Below are positions 35,849-44,668 of a stretch of 64,000 bases of DNA, in pieces. The notes under the pieces were generated by a model. That model did not search any database. It was not told the origin of the DNA and worked only from the letters and a program-made list of their open reading frames with translations. Every line of letters begins with the position of its first letter. Within the stretch, counting starts at the first letter, position 1. Position numbers and translations under genes: made by a program. Source of the DNA: DAIRDK01 sp035403225 (lineage in GTDB: Bacteria > Bacteroidota > Bacteroidia > Bacteroidales > FEN-979); NCBI GenBank assembly GCA_035403225.1, contig DAONET010000010.1, positions 7,798 through 71,797 of the forward strand. Direction: 5' to 3'.

Positions 35849-37930
35849 ATGGAAAACCAAGAAAACACTTATCAGAATCCTGATCCGGATCCTATTTCCG
35901 GGCAGGAGGAGAATTCTTCAACTGTTGAAACAACAGAAAGTACGCCTGAAAACACCCTTCCTACTGAGCCTGCTGAGGCTCTGACACCAAGTACTGAGGA
36001 ATTCGAACCGGCTCATGACGAGCTGAAGGAAGATCATGACGAGCAGAAAGAAGATCATGAAGAGCTGAAGAAAGATCATGAAGAGCTGAAAGAAGATCAT
36101 GAAGAGCTGAAAGAAGATCTTGAAGAGCTGAAAGAAGATCATGAAGGGCATGAGGATCATGAAGATGAGCTGACCGAAGAAATTGCCGGTCAGATTGTGC
36201 AGGAAGCCGGAGAAGATTACGACTCCAAAAGCCGGGCAGAGCTGATCGACATGCTGAAAACAGCTGTCGAAGATCCCGACATCAACTCCGTCAAGACCCG
36301 GATCGCGCTGATCAAAGTCGCCTATCTGAAGAAGAAAAAAGAAGAGCACCTGCAGAAATACCAGCAAGCGCTCAGCGAAGGCGAAACAGCCGAAGAGCCG
36401 TCCAATGCAGAACAAGACGAGCTTGACAAGCAGTTTAATGAGTATTTCAGCATTTACAAAGCCAACAAAGCACGCTTCACCGAGGTTCTTGAAAAGCAGA
36501 AAAAGGAAAACCTCCGGAAAAAGTTAGAGATTCTCGAGAAGCTGAAGATATTATGTGATTCGGAAGAGACACTGAAAAAAACGTATGATGAGTTCCGTTC
36601 ACTCCAGGATCAATGGAAACAAGCGGGCATCGTGCCGCGTACAGAAATCAACAACCTGTGGCAGAACTACCACTTCCAGGTAGAGCGTTTCTTCGAAAAA
36701 GTCAAACTCAACAAGGAACTGAAAGACCTTGATCTGAAGAAAAACCTGGAAGCCAAGATTTCCATTTGCGAGAAGACGGAAGAGCTTTTACTGGAGACCT
36801 CGGCCTTGCGGTCGTTCAAGAAGCTGCAGAAGTTTCATGAAGAATGGAAAGAGATCGGGCCTGTTCCTACGGATAAAAAAGACGAACTCTGGGAACGTTT
36901 CAAGAATGCGACGGATAAGATCAACGAGCGCCGTCGCGAACATTACGCCCGCATCGAAGACGAGCAGAAAGTCAACCTTGATACCAAGACCGCTTTGTGC
37001 GATCAGGCAGAAGAGGTGCTTGCCCAGAATAATGAGACCATCCGCGACTGGCAAGAGCATACCAACAAGGTCAATGAGTTATTAAACATCTGGAAGAGTG
37101 TGGGTCCTGTTCCTCAAAAGGTCAATGCCACCATCTGGAACCGTTTCAAGACCTCGCTGGATACGTTCTTTGCCAACAAGAAAGAATTCTTTGATAAGCT
37201 GAAAGACCAGCAGGTTCAGAACTATAACCTGAAAGTCGAACTCTGTGTCCAGGCTGAAGGGCTGAAGACCAGCACTGACTGGAAGCGGACCACGAATGAG
37301 TTGATCCGGTTGCAGAATGAATGGAAGAAAATCGGCCCCGTGCCGAAGAAGCATTCCGACAAGGTATGGAAACGTTTCCGTGCCGCCTGTGATGAGTTCT
37401 TCAGCGCGAAAGCCGCTTACTTCTCCAATATCCATACGCACGAAGAAGAAAACCTCGCGAAGAAGATCGAACTGATGAACAAGCTGAAGGCCTTCCAGTT
37501 CACTGAAAACAAATCGGAGAATCTGGATACCCTGAAAAACTTCCAGCGCGAGTGGACCGATATCGGTCATATTCCTATTAAGGACAAAGACCGTCTGCAG
37601 AACGAATTCCGCACCCTGATCAACGAACAGCTTGATAAATTGCGGATCAGCGAAGCGGAAATGTCGGCCGCCACCTTCCAGAACCGTCTCGACTCCATCA
37701 AAGGTGATCCTCAGTCGAAGAAGATCATCTTCCGCGAACGGGAACTGCTGGCTTCGAAGATCACCAAACTCCGTGACGACATCAACCTGTGGGAAAACAA
37801 TATCGGTTTTCTGGCTAACTCAAAGAATGCCGATATCCTGAAGGCCGAGTTCGAGCAGAAGATCAACAAAGCCAAGTCGGATCTGAAGGTGATGGAAGCA
37901 AAGTTAAAGATCCTGAGGACGCAGGGATAA
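35849..37930 (+). CDS. DUF349 domain-containing protein with acidic heptad repeat
   Basis: Cytoplasmic protein of 693 aa without signal or membrane segment. Residues 1-115 are acidic and disordered-looking and include a 7-residue repeat (ELKEDHE and close variants, about six perfect units, residues 56-97). The rest is long and helical, carrying several DUF349 modules with the recurrent pattern LxxxWKxxGPVPxxxxxxxWxRFxxxxDxFF, seen for example at FHEEWKEIGPVPTDKKDELWERF and NEWKKIGPVPKKHSDKVW. DUF349 proteins are common in Bacteroidota; their role is unknown. The family is normally about 600-700 aa. aroC starts 20 bp downstream. Confidence 0.85.
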   Translation: MENQENTYQNPDPDPISGQEENSSTVETTESTPENTLPTEPAEALTPSTEEFEPAHDELKEDHDEQKEDHEELKKDHEELKEDHEELKEDLEELKEDHEGHEDHEDELTEEIAGQIVQEAGEDYDSKSRAELIDMLKTAVEDPDINSVKTRIALIKVAYLKKKKEEHLQKYQQALSEGETAEEPSNAEQDELDKQFNEYFSIYKANKARFTEVLEKQKKENLRKKLEILEKLKILCDSEETLKKTYDEFRSLQDQWKQAGIVPRTEINNLWQNYHFQVERFFEKVKLNKELKDLDLKKNLEAKISICEKTEELLLETSALRSFKKLQKFHEEWKEIGPVPTDKKDELWERFKNATDKINERRREHYARIEDEQKVNLDTKTALCDQAEEVLAQNNETIRDWQEHTNKVNELLNIWKSVGPVPQKVNATIWNRFKTSLDTFFANKKEFFDKLKDQQVQNYNLKVELCVQAEGLKTSTDWKRTTNELIRLQNEWKKIGPVPKKHSDKVWKRFRAACDEFFSAKAAYFSNIHTHEEENLAKKIELMNKLKAFQFTENKSENLDTLKNFQREWTDIGHIPIKDKDRLQNEFRTLINEQLDKLRISEAEMSAATFQNRLDSIKGDPQSKKIIFRERELLASKITKLRDDINLWENNIGFLANSKNADILKAEFEQKINKAKSDLKVMEAKLKILRTQG
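36014..36139 (+). repeat. Six tandem 21-bp coding repeats (heptad HEELKED)
   Basis: Units start at 36014, 36035, 36056, 36077, 36098 and 36119; each encodes one seven-residue unit such as HEELKED. The fourth and fifth units are identical. A degenerate tail runs on to about 36172. The in-frame, near-identical array suggests copy-number change by slippage. Confidence 0.85.
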
Positions 37931-37950
37931 AGCTCTGTGGCCTGTATCAT

Positions 37951-39030
37951 ATGGCCGGAAATTCGATCGGAAAAGCACTGGTGTTCACCTCCTTTGGTGA
38001 GTCGCATGGTCCTGCCACCGGGGGCATCATCGATGGATTTCCCTCCCTGATCACCATTGATAAAAATTTCATTCTTGCTGAGATGACCCGCAGAAATCCT
38101 GCGGGTTATCCTTTTTCTACCGGCCGTACCGAGGCCGATGACATCGAGTTTCTCTCGGGATTGTCCGGCGACATCACCACGGGAACTCCCATTGCCTTTC
38201 TCATCCGCAACCATGCTCAGCAGCCCGGTGATTACGATCACCTGAAAGATCTGTATCGCCCGTCGCATGCCGATTTCACCTATGAGCAGAAATACGGGAT
38301 CCGCGATTACCGTGGCGGTGGCCGTTCCTCTGCCCGGGCCACAGCAGCCTGGGTTGCTGCCGGCGCCATGGCCAAGATCCTCCTGGCGCGTCATGATATC
38401 CGGGTGTGGGGTTTCGTCTCTCAGATCGGGCCATTTCGCTTGAACGACGACACTACCGTCACCATGGAGGAGGCCACGACCACGTCTCCCCTGTCGTGTC
38501 CTGATCAATCTGTAACGAAGGAAATGCTGAAATTTCTCGAGCAGACCCGGGCTGCCGGCGACACGGCTGGCGGAGTGATCACCTGCATCATCAGCGGAGC
38601 GCCGGCCGGACTGGGAGAGCCGGTGTTCGACAAGCTGCATGCCGATCTTGCCAAAGCCGTACTGAGCATCCCTTCGGTGAAAGGGTTTGAGGTGGGATCG
38701 GGATTTGCGGCCGCCTCGATGACCGGCTCCCGGCATAACGACCCCTTCATCGCTACTGATGGCCTCATCAGCACTGCCACTAACCATTCGGGCGGCATCC
38801 AGGGTGGCATCTCCAACGGCATGGATATTCTCTTCAGAGCTGCTTTCAAGCCCGTCTCCACCCTGGCTATGAGCCAACACACGGTAGATCGGAATGGACG
38901 GCCTGTCACCTTCGAAGGAAAAGGACGTCACGATATATGCGTGGTTCCCCGCGCCGTCCCCATCGTGGAAGCCATGGCTGCCCTGATCGTCGCCGATCAT
39001 CTGCTCCGCTCACGGTGTGGCAAAGAGTGA
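37951..39030 (+). CDS. aroC: Chorismate synthase
   Basis: Last step of the shikimate pathway: EPSP to chorismate, using reduced FMN. It has 359 aa, as expected. The three family signatures are visible: GESHGPATGGIIDGFP, the mid-protein IRDYRGGGRSSARATAAWVAAG, and RHDICVVPRAVPIVEAMAALIVADHLL. No other aro gene is nearby. It begins 20 bp after the DUF349 gene and probably shares its transcript. A long antisense open frame over the gene is a by-product of codon bias. Confidence 0.97.
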   Translation: MAGNSIGKALVFTSFGESHGPATGGIIDGFPSLITIDKNFILAEMTRRNPAGYPFSTGRTEADDIEFLSGLSGDITTGTPIAFLIRNHAQQPGDYDHLKDLYRPSHADFTYEQKYGIRDYRGGGRSSARATAAWVAAGAMAKILLARHDIRVWGFVSQIGPFRLNDDTTVTMEEATTTSPLSCPDQSVTKEMLKFLEQTRAAGDTAGGVITCIISGAPAGLGEPVFDKLHADLAKAVLSIPSVKGFEVGSGFAAASMTGSRHNDPFIATDGLISTATNHSGGIQGGISNGMDILFRAAFKPVSTLAMSQHTVDRNGRPVTFEGKGRHDICVVPRAVPIVEAMAALIVADHLLRSRCGKE

Positions 39031-39081
39031 AAGAAGCGGTACTCCCGGATTTCAACTCCCTGTTCAAAAATCACCTGACTC

Positions 39082-40890
39082 ATGAAAAAGTTCGCCCTGT
39101 TTTTTCTCACCTTTCTAGCCGTCTCCCTGACGGGGAAATCGCAGAACCTTCCACGTCCCGAATACCCGCGTCCCCAGCTGGAACGCGCTGAATGGATGAA
39201 CCTGAACGGGTCCTGGACCTGCCAATTTGATAACGAGAAATCGGGACAGGAAAAAGATTTCCGGAACAGCAAAGGCTTCGAAACCACCATCACCGTGCCG
39301 TTTTGCCCGGAGAGCAAACTGTCGGGACTGGCGCATACCGACTTCATCGAACAGATGTGGTACCATCGAACCATCGCCATTCCCGGCAACTGGAGCGGAC
39401 GTTCCATCCTGCTTCATTTCGGCGCTGTGGATTATGAATGTGAGGCGTTCATCAACGGGGTCTCCGCCGGACGTCACTGGGGCGGAACTTCTTCCTTTGC
39501 TTTTGATATCACCAAACTCGTCACCCCCGGAAAGACACATGATCTGGTACTGATGGTGCGTGACGACACCCGCTCCGGTCTGCAACCCGGTGGAAAGCAA
39601 AGCGGCGACTATGCTTCTTCGGGCTGCATGTATACCCGCACAACCGGCATCTGGCAGACAGTTTGGATGGAACCGGTATCTTTTTACGGCATCGAACAAA
39701 TCCATATTGTTCCCGATGTTGATGACAGCCTCTTCTTCGTCACAGGAACCTTCTTTCGTTCAGCGCCAGGGATGAAGGTCAGCGTCTCGCTCCTGGACAA
39801 GGGTAAGATCATCCGTACGGTACAATCCGACGTCATGCAGGATGTGACGCTCACCCTGAACATACCTGAGCCCCATCTCTGGTCGCCCGATGATCCGTTC
39901 CTTTACGACCTCCTGCTGCAAGTCACCGACCCACACGGCCAGGTAATCGATGAGGTGAAAAGTTATGCGGGACTTCGAAAAATCAGCTGGGAAGACAATC
40001 GCATTTATCTGAATAACAAACCATTATATTTGAGATTCGTTTTGGATCAAGGATTTTATCCCGAAGGGATCTGGACAGCTCCTTCGGATGAGGCCCTGAA
40101 AAAAGATATTTTGCTATCGATGCAGGCCGGTTTCAACGGTGCGCGGCTACATCAGAAGGTATTCGAAGAACGTTTTCATTATTGGGCCGATAAACTGGGA
40201 TATCTCACCAGCGCCGAGTCATCGAGTTGGGGCATGGAAACGAACAACCCGGAGAGTGCGCGCAACTACCTGCCCGAATGGGAAGAGATTGTGGTGCGCG
40301 ACCGCAATCATCCATCCATTATCCTGTGGACACCGTTCAACGAGACCTGGGACCGGGGCGATGACGGCCGTCAGCATGACCGCTTTGTCAGCGATGTTTA
40401 TTACACCACCAAACGTCTCGATCCTACGCGTCCATGCCATGATGTAAGCGGCGGATATCATGTAAAGACAGATATCTGGTCGTATCATAATTACCAGCAG
40501 GACCCGGAGAAGTTCCGGGCGCGCCTGAAACCGGATACCGTCAGCGGAGCCTTCCTCCCGCCCACGCTCAATCCTAAACGGGAAACCATATACGGAGGAC
40601 AGCCCTATTTTCTGGACGAATACGGTGGGATCAAGTGGATCCCCGGAGCCGCTTACTCCGAAAAATCATGGGGTTATGGTGATGCTCCCAAAACGTTGGA
40701 TGAATTCTACACCCGTCTGGAAGCCCTTACCGACGTCATCTTATCTTACGATTATATAATCGGATACTGCTATACTCAACTGACCGACATCGAGCAGGAA
40801 CAGAACGGAATTTACAATTATGACCGCACACCTAAGTTCGATATGGAAAGAATCCGAAAGATATTTTCCAGGATTCCGGAAAAGAAATGA
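39082..40890 (+). CDS. Glycoside hydrolase family 2, secreted
   Basis: Exported glycosidase of 602 aa with a signal peptide ending near LTGKSQ. Domains in order: an N-terminal jelly-roll sugar-binding domain (WMNLNGSWTCQFD, FCPESKLSG, YHRTIAIP), an Ig-like domain, and a TIM barrel. The acid/base is Glu421 in ILWTPFNETWD, and the nucleophile Glu513 in YFLDEYGGIKW. Family 2 holds beta-galactosidases, glucuronidases and mannosidases; the specificity cannot be read here. It stands alone without susC/susD genes, 51 bp after aroC. Confidence 0.9.
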   Translation: MKKFALFFLTFLAVSLTGKSQNLPRPEYPRPQLERAEWMNLNGSWTCQFDNEKSGQEKDFRNSKGFETTITVPFCPESKLSGLAHTDFIEQMWYHRTIAIPGNWSGRSILLHFGAVDYECEAFINGVSAGRHWGGTSSFAFDITKLVTPGKTHDLVLMVRDDTRSGLQPGGKQSGDYASSGCMYTRTTGIWQTVWMEPVSFYGIEQIHIVPDVDDSLFFVTGTFFRSAPGMKVSVSLLDKGKIIRTVQSDVMQDVTLTLNIPEPHLWSPDDPFLYDLLLQVTDPHGQVIDEVKSYAGLRKISWEDNRIYLNNKPLYLRFVLDQGFYPEGIWTAPSDEALKKDILLSMQAGFNGARLHQKVFEERFHYWADKLGYLTSAESSSWGMETNNPESARNYLPEWEEIVVRDRNHPSIILWTPFNETWDRGDDGRQHDRFVSDVYYTTKRLDPTRPCHDVSGGYHVKTDIWSYHNYQQDPEKFRARLKPDTVSGAFLPPTLNPKRETIYGGQPYFLDEYGGIKWIPGAAYSEKSWGYGDAPKTLDEFYTRLEALTDVILSYDYIIGYCYTQLTDIEQEQNGIYNYDRTPKFDMERIRKIFSRIPEKK

Positions 40891-40973
40891 CCCATCATCA
40901 CTGATCAGGCAAAGATGATTGCCGGAAATTCTCATTACTTTTACCTGTCCATGACCATTTAAAAATATTCTTC

Positions 40974-41627
40974 ATGAAAACCGCCATCATCATCGGGGCG
41001 ACAGGACTGGTCGGTTCTGATCTGACCCGTCAGCTTCTGGTCCATCCGGATTATTCAAAAGTCATCGTCTTTGTACGTCACGCCACCGGGTTGACAGATG
41101 CAAAGCTGACAGAACGGATCGTCGATTTTGAACAGATCGAAATATGGAAGGAAGAAATCCGCGGGGATGTGTTGTTCTCGGCGTTGGGCACCACGCTTGA
41201 CAAGGCCGGAAGCAAAAAGGCGCAATATCGGGTCGATTACACCTTCCAGTACCAGGTTGCTGCCGCTGCCGCCACCAACGGAGTGCCGTGTCTGGTACTG
41301 ATCTCTGCAGCGGGAGCTTCAGAACGTTCGATGATATTTTATTCCCGCATGAAAGGAGAACTTGATCGCGATGTAAAGAGACTCCCCTTTCAGCGTCTCC
41401 GCATCATCAAACCCGGCATCCTGAAAGGGGCACGCGTAGAATCGCGACCGACGGAAGAGATCTCCATACGTGCCATGCAGGTACTGGGCAAACTCCCGTT
41501 TATCCGCAAGTACCGGCCTGTTCCAGCCACGACCGTAGCCACAGCCATGATCAAAGCTGCCGGTATGGAAGAACCGGGGTTCAGGGAATTCGAGTTGGAA
41601 GAGGTGTTTACGTTAGCAAAACAATAA
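40974..41627 (+). CDS. NAD(P)H-binding Rossmann protein (atypical SDR, HTATIP2-like)
   Basis: Cytoplasmic protein of 217 aa with an N-terminal nucleotide motif IIIGATGLVGSDLTRQLL (GxxGxxG). After it come VLFSALGTTLDKAGSK and YQVAAAAATNGVPCLVLISAAGASERS, then the Tyr-x3-Lys-like FYSRMKGELD and the family segment LRIIKPGIL. This order matches atypical short-chain dehydrogenases of the oxidoreductase HTATIP2/YbjT type. Substrate unknown; some members are regulators. The gene is convergent with aguA, separated by 72 bp with no visible terminator. Confidence 0.8.
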   Translation: MKTAIIIGATGLVGSDLTRQLLVHPDYSKVIVFVRHATGLTDAKLTERIVDFEQIEIWKEEIRGDVLFSALGTTLDKAGSKKAQYRVDYTFQYQVAAAAATNGVPCLVLISAAGASERSMIFYSRMKGELDRDVKRLPFQRLRIIKPGILKGARVESRPTEEISIRAMQVLGKLPFIRKYRPVPATTVATAMIKAAGMEEPGFREFELEEVFTLAKQ

Positions 41628-41699
41628 CTAACTGATTTTGTGATATTTAAGTCTTTCAATACAGAAAGCAAGCCTTATCCGTCTATTGCCGGGAAATTA

Positions 41700-42752
41700 T
41701 CATTCACCGATCGCCGGTTCCTGTTGTGAAAGACAATGCCAGCTTCCGAGCCCCCAGATGATCTCCGTGGAATCGATGCCGACGATTTCCCGGTCGGGGA
41801 AGCATTGCTGTATGAGAGACAGGGCAATGTCGTCCTCCCGGCAGCGGTAGGTAGGCACGATGACGGAGCGGTTGGAGATATAGAAGTTGGCATAAGAGGC
41901 CGGCAGCCGTTGGTCTTCATAGATGACAGGCTTCGGCATGGGTATCTCTACCACATCCATTTGTTTACCGTTCAGTAGCCGGAAATGTTTCAGCCGATCC
42001 AGGTTCTCGTGCAAGGGTGCGTGATTCTGGTCGAAATGGTCGGGTTCAACCATGGTGATCACACCATCGGATTTAAAAAACCGGGTGATATCGTCCACGT
42101 GGCCGTTGGTGTCGTCGCCTTGTATTCCTTCGTCGAGCCAGAGCACCTGTTCTACACCATAGTAATGCATGAGGTATTCTTCGATTTCATGCTGAAAAAG
42201 GCCCGGGTTGCGGTTTTCGTTCAGCAGGCAGGCCGTCGTGGTCAGGAGTGTCCCTTTGCCGTTGAAGTCTACGGCGCCGCCTTCCATCACGATACCCGGA
42301 GAGAAGAGTGGCAGATGGAGATAATCCGCAATAAGCCGGGGCATCCGGTCATCGAGGTCAGCCGGGTATTTGTTCCCCCAGGCGTTGTAGATCCAATTCA
42401 CGACTGCCTTAGGTTCGGGTGAATCCGGATTCACGATGAAGGCCGGTCCATGGTCGCGGCACCAGGCGTCGTTGGTCGGGTGGATGAGCAGCGTGATCTT
42501 CGACATATCGACCCCCGCAGCGTTGAGGTCATCGGTGACTTTCCGCCGAAGTTCTTCGTCGCGCACGTTGATGCACACCTGTTCGCTTTTGGAAAGTTCC
42601 AGGATAAACCGGTTGTAATAGGGGAATATCTTCGACAAGGTGCCCGGCCACGAGTATGAATCGCTGTGCGGATAACTCAGCCATGTGGCCCGGTGGCGTT
42701 CAAATTCAGCCGGGAAATGGTATCCAAGCTCTTTCGGGGTAGGGTGTTCCAT
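41700..42752 (-). CDS. aguA: Agmatine deiminase
   Basis: Hydrolyses agmatine to N-carbamoylputrescine and ammonia. It has 350 aa of the PAD-type pentein fold. Visible are TWLSYPHSDSYSW at the N-terminus, the substrate Asp and His regions in NDAWCRDHGPAFIV and MEGGAVDFNGKGTLLTT, GIQGDDTNGHVDDITRF, and the nucleophile Cys340 in LGSWHCLSQQEP. The neighbouring hydrolase gene ends one base upstream, so the two form a putrescine-forming operon; the pairing separates it from peptidyl-arginine deiminases of the same superfamily. Confidence 0.93.
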   Translation of the reverse strand: MEHPTPKELGYHFPAEFERHRATWLSYPHSDSYSWPGTLSKIFPYYNRFILELSKSEQVCINVRDEELRRKVTDDLNAAGVDMSKITLLIHPTNDAWCRDHGPAFIVNPDSPEPKAVVNWIYNAWGNKYPADLDDRMPRLIADYLHLPLFSPGIVMEGGAVDFNGKGTLLTTTACLLNENRNPGLFQHEIEEYLMHYYGVEQVLWLDEGIQGDDTNGHVDDITRFFKSDGVITMVEPDHFDQNHAPLHENLDRLKHFRLLNGKQMDVVEIPMPKPVIYEDQRLPASYANFYISNRSVIVPTYRCREDDIALSLIQQCFPDREIVGIDSTEIIWGLGSWHCLSQQEPAIGE

Positions 42753-42753
42753 A

Positions 42754-43632
42754 TTATTTTTCGTCGATAAAACGGTTCAGAAGAGGTTTATAGGTATCGA
42801 TGCGGCGGTCACGCAAGAAAGGCCAGTGCACCCTCATCTCATCAATGCGGCGAAGGTCGAGGGAAACCACCTTCACCTCTTCCCGGTCGTGCGAAGCTTC
42901 AAAGAGCAATTCTCCGGCCGGATCCGAGACAAACGATCCTCCCCAGAAATTCATGTCTCCCTCTTTTCCGGTACGGTTCACTGAAACGACAAACACTCCG
43001 TTGGCGACGCTGTGTGAACGTTGGATGATCTGCCATGACTGGTATTGCTGTTGGTTGAGGGCATCATCCTGGGAGACAGCCCATCCGATAGCAGTAGGAT
43101 AAAACAGGATATCAGCTCCCATCAGGCTGGTGATGCGGGCAGCTTCGGGATACCACTGATCCCAGCAAATCAATGTCCCGATGCGGGCATATTTGGTATC
43201 AAAGACCTTATAGCCCTGGTCGCCCGGGGTGAAATAGAACTTCTCATAATATCCGGGGTCATCCGGGATGTGGTGTTTCCGGTACCGGCCCAGGTACTTA
43301 CCGTCTGCATCGATGACGGCCACGGTATTGTGGTATACTCCCCGGGCTCTTTTTTCAAACAGAGAAGCGACGATCACGACATCAAGCTCCGAGGCCAGTT
43401 CCTGCATGAGAAGAGTCGTCGGGCCAGGAACAGGTTCTGCCAGGGAGAAATAATCATAATTCTCTTCGAGACAGAAATAAGGTGATGCAAACAATTCCTG
43501 CAGGCAGACGATCTGTGCTCCTTTTGCTGCAGCCTCCCGGATACCGGCGACTGCTTTATTGATGTTCTCCTGTTTACCGGATGCGCTTTGCATTTGTACC
43601 AGGCCGACAAAAACGTGTTTGGTGTGGATCAT
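42754..43632 (-). CDS. aguB: N-carbamoylputrescine amidase
   Basis: Nitrilase-superfamily hydrolase that turns N-carbamoylputrescine into putrescine. It has 292 aa. The catalytic triad is visible as E46 (LQELF), K119 (YRKHHIP) and C156 (LICWDQWYPEAARI). The match CWDQWYPEAAR is typical of the carbamoylputrescine branch. It directly precedes aguA with a one-base gap, which fixes the role. Putrescine synthesis through agmatine would also need arginine decarboxylase, not seen in the window. Confidence 0.93.
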   Translation of the reverse strand: MIHTKHVFVGLVQMQSASGKQENINKAVAGIREAAAKGAQIVCLQELFASPYFCLEENYDYFSLAEPVPGPTTLLMQELASELDVVIVASLFEKRARGVYHNTVAVIDADGKYLGRYRKHHIPDDPGYYEKFYFTPGDQGYKVFDTKYARIGTLICWDQWYPEAARITSLMGADILFYPTAIGWAVSQDDALNQQQYQSWQIIQRSHSVANGVFVVSVNRTGKEGDMNFWGGSFVSDPAGELLFEASHDREEVKVVSLDLRRIDEMRVHWPFLRDRRIDTYKPLLNRFIDEK

Positions 43633-43673
43633 AACCTGTAGATTATGTATTCAACAATCAAAAAACAGTACCA

Positions 43674-44588
43674 TCAATTCGACAAGAAATACTTGCGGGT
43701 GTATTTCTGTTTGCCATGGATCACTTCCAGAATGTAAATGCCTTCCGGAGCTCCGGAGTAAGGTACCACAACCCGTGTTTTATTTACGGTCCCGGCATCT
43801 TTGGAGACCAGCAGCTGTCCTCGCATGTTATACAGGTTCACTACCACCGACTGCGGGGTGGTGAAGTCCGTAAACAGCAATAGCCGGCCGGTTTCGCGAT
43901 CCTGGTAGATGCGGATCCCGGTGGCGGGGTCGTTTTCATCGACTGAGACCGTATAATCCAGGTATAAATTATCGACATAAAGCACCGTCCCGGCCGTAGG
44001 GACTTCCTGAGCTGATGAGATAGCCAGGACGATCATGCTGTCGGGCTGTATCACCGTGTCGTATTCGATCCAGGTAGAGAAAGGAGTCCAGTCGGGGACT
44101 GTTTCTTTGGTCGAGAAAACGCCATAAGCCACGCTGTCGCGCTGTGTCCCCGACCATTTCAGTAATCCGATACCGATCGCGCAGCTATCGCCTCCAACCG
44201 GAAAATACTTATAATATCCCATCAGGTGAGTAGGCATGTCGTTGATGGGAACACCGCCATTAATGGAATAGGAGAAGGTTGATACATCCAGGGTTATGTT
44301 TCCCAGGGTAATCACACCGGGGACATCGCCGATCAGGGTGATGGATTTTGTCTCCAGTCTGGCGGAATAGCTTCCCTCCTGGGAATCAGTGCTTCTTTCC
44401 ACCACTGCTTTCCCAAAGATCGGGATGGCGCAAAGTTCTTCGTTGGGAGTATCCCAGAATTCCGGGTCAGAATATTTGCTGTGAGTGATCCATGATTCAA
44501 AATCGTTGTTCGGGATCGGCGTGATATCCTGAGAGATCACCACATTTACCAATCCGGCAAACAATAAAAACAGAAAAAATTTTTTCAT
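43674..44588 (-). CDS. Secreted protein with T9SS C-terminal sorting domain
   Basis: Exported protein of 304 aa from ATG 44588 (signal peptide KKFFLFLLFAGLVNVVISQ). The N-terminal part, ITPIPNNDFESWITHSKYSDPEFWDTPNE with RLETKS, resembles the carbohydrate-binding-like domain often found in such proteins. The last 80 residues are a type A sorting domain for type IX secretion (VVNLYNMRGQLLVSKD, then YILEVIHGKQKYTRKYFLSN). So the protein should be exported by T9SS and fixed to the surface. No enzyme motif is seen. It is divergent from the PorE-like gene with promoters in the gap. Confidence 0.8.
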   Translation of the reverse strand: MKKFFLFLLFAGLVNVVISQDITPIPNNDFESWITHSKYSDPEFWDTPNEELCAIPIFGKAVVERSTDSQEGSYSARLETKSITLIGDVPGVITLGNITLDVSTFSYSINGGVPINDMPTHLMGYYKYFPVGGDSCAIGIGLLKWSGTQRDSVAYGVFSTKETVPDWTPFSTWIEYDTVIQPDSMIVLAISSAQEVPTAGTVLYVDNLYLDYTVSVDENDPATGIRIYQDRETGRLLLFTDFTTPQSVVVNLYNMRGQLLVSKDAGTVNKTRVVVPYSGAPEGIYILEVIHGKQKYTRKYFLSN

Positions 44589-44620
44589 ATCTCCTTTTAA
44601 TTGAATTGATGAGGGTTTCA

Positions 44621-44653
44621 TTTGCAAAAATAAACCAAAATCCTCTATCTTTG
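44621..44653 (+). promoter_or_regulatory. Full -33/-7 promoter for the PorE-like gene
   Basis: TTTG at 44621-44624, a 21-bp spacer and TATCTTTG at 44646-44653 fit the Bacteroidota consensus. The ATG at 44669 follows after 15 bp with a purine-rich AGAGAGG just before it. This rules out an in-frame TTG at 44606 as the start. Confidence 0.6.
44625..44632 (-). promoter_or_regulatory. -7 box (TAttTTTG) for the T9SS cargo gene
   Basis: CAAAAATA on the plus strand, i.e. TATTTTTG on the minus strand, 36 bp before ATG 44588. Confidence 0.4.
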
Positions 44654-44668
44654 AGCAAAAAAGAGAGG

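Noticed and set aside
36014..36172. CRISPR-like short tandem repeat
   Set aside because: There are no spacers; the 21-bp units are in frame within the DUF349 gene and encode heptads.
41628..41699. Terminator between the convergent SDR-like gene and aguA
   Set aside because: No GC-rich stem followed by a T-run is visible on either strand.
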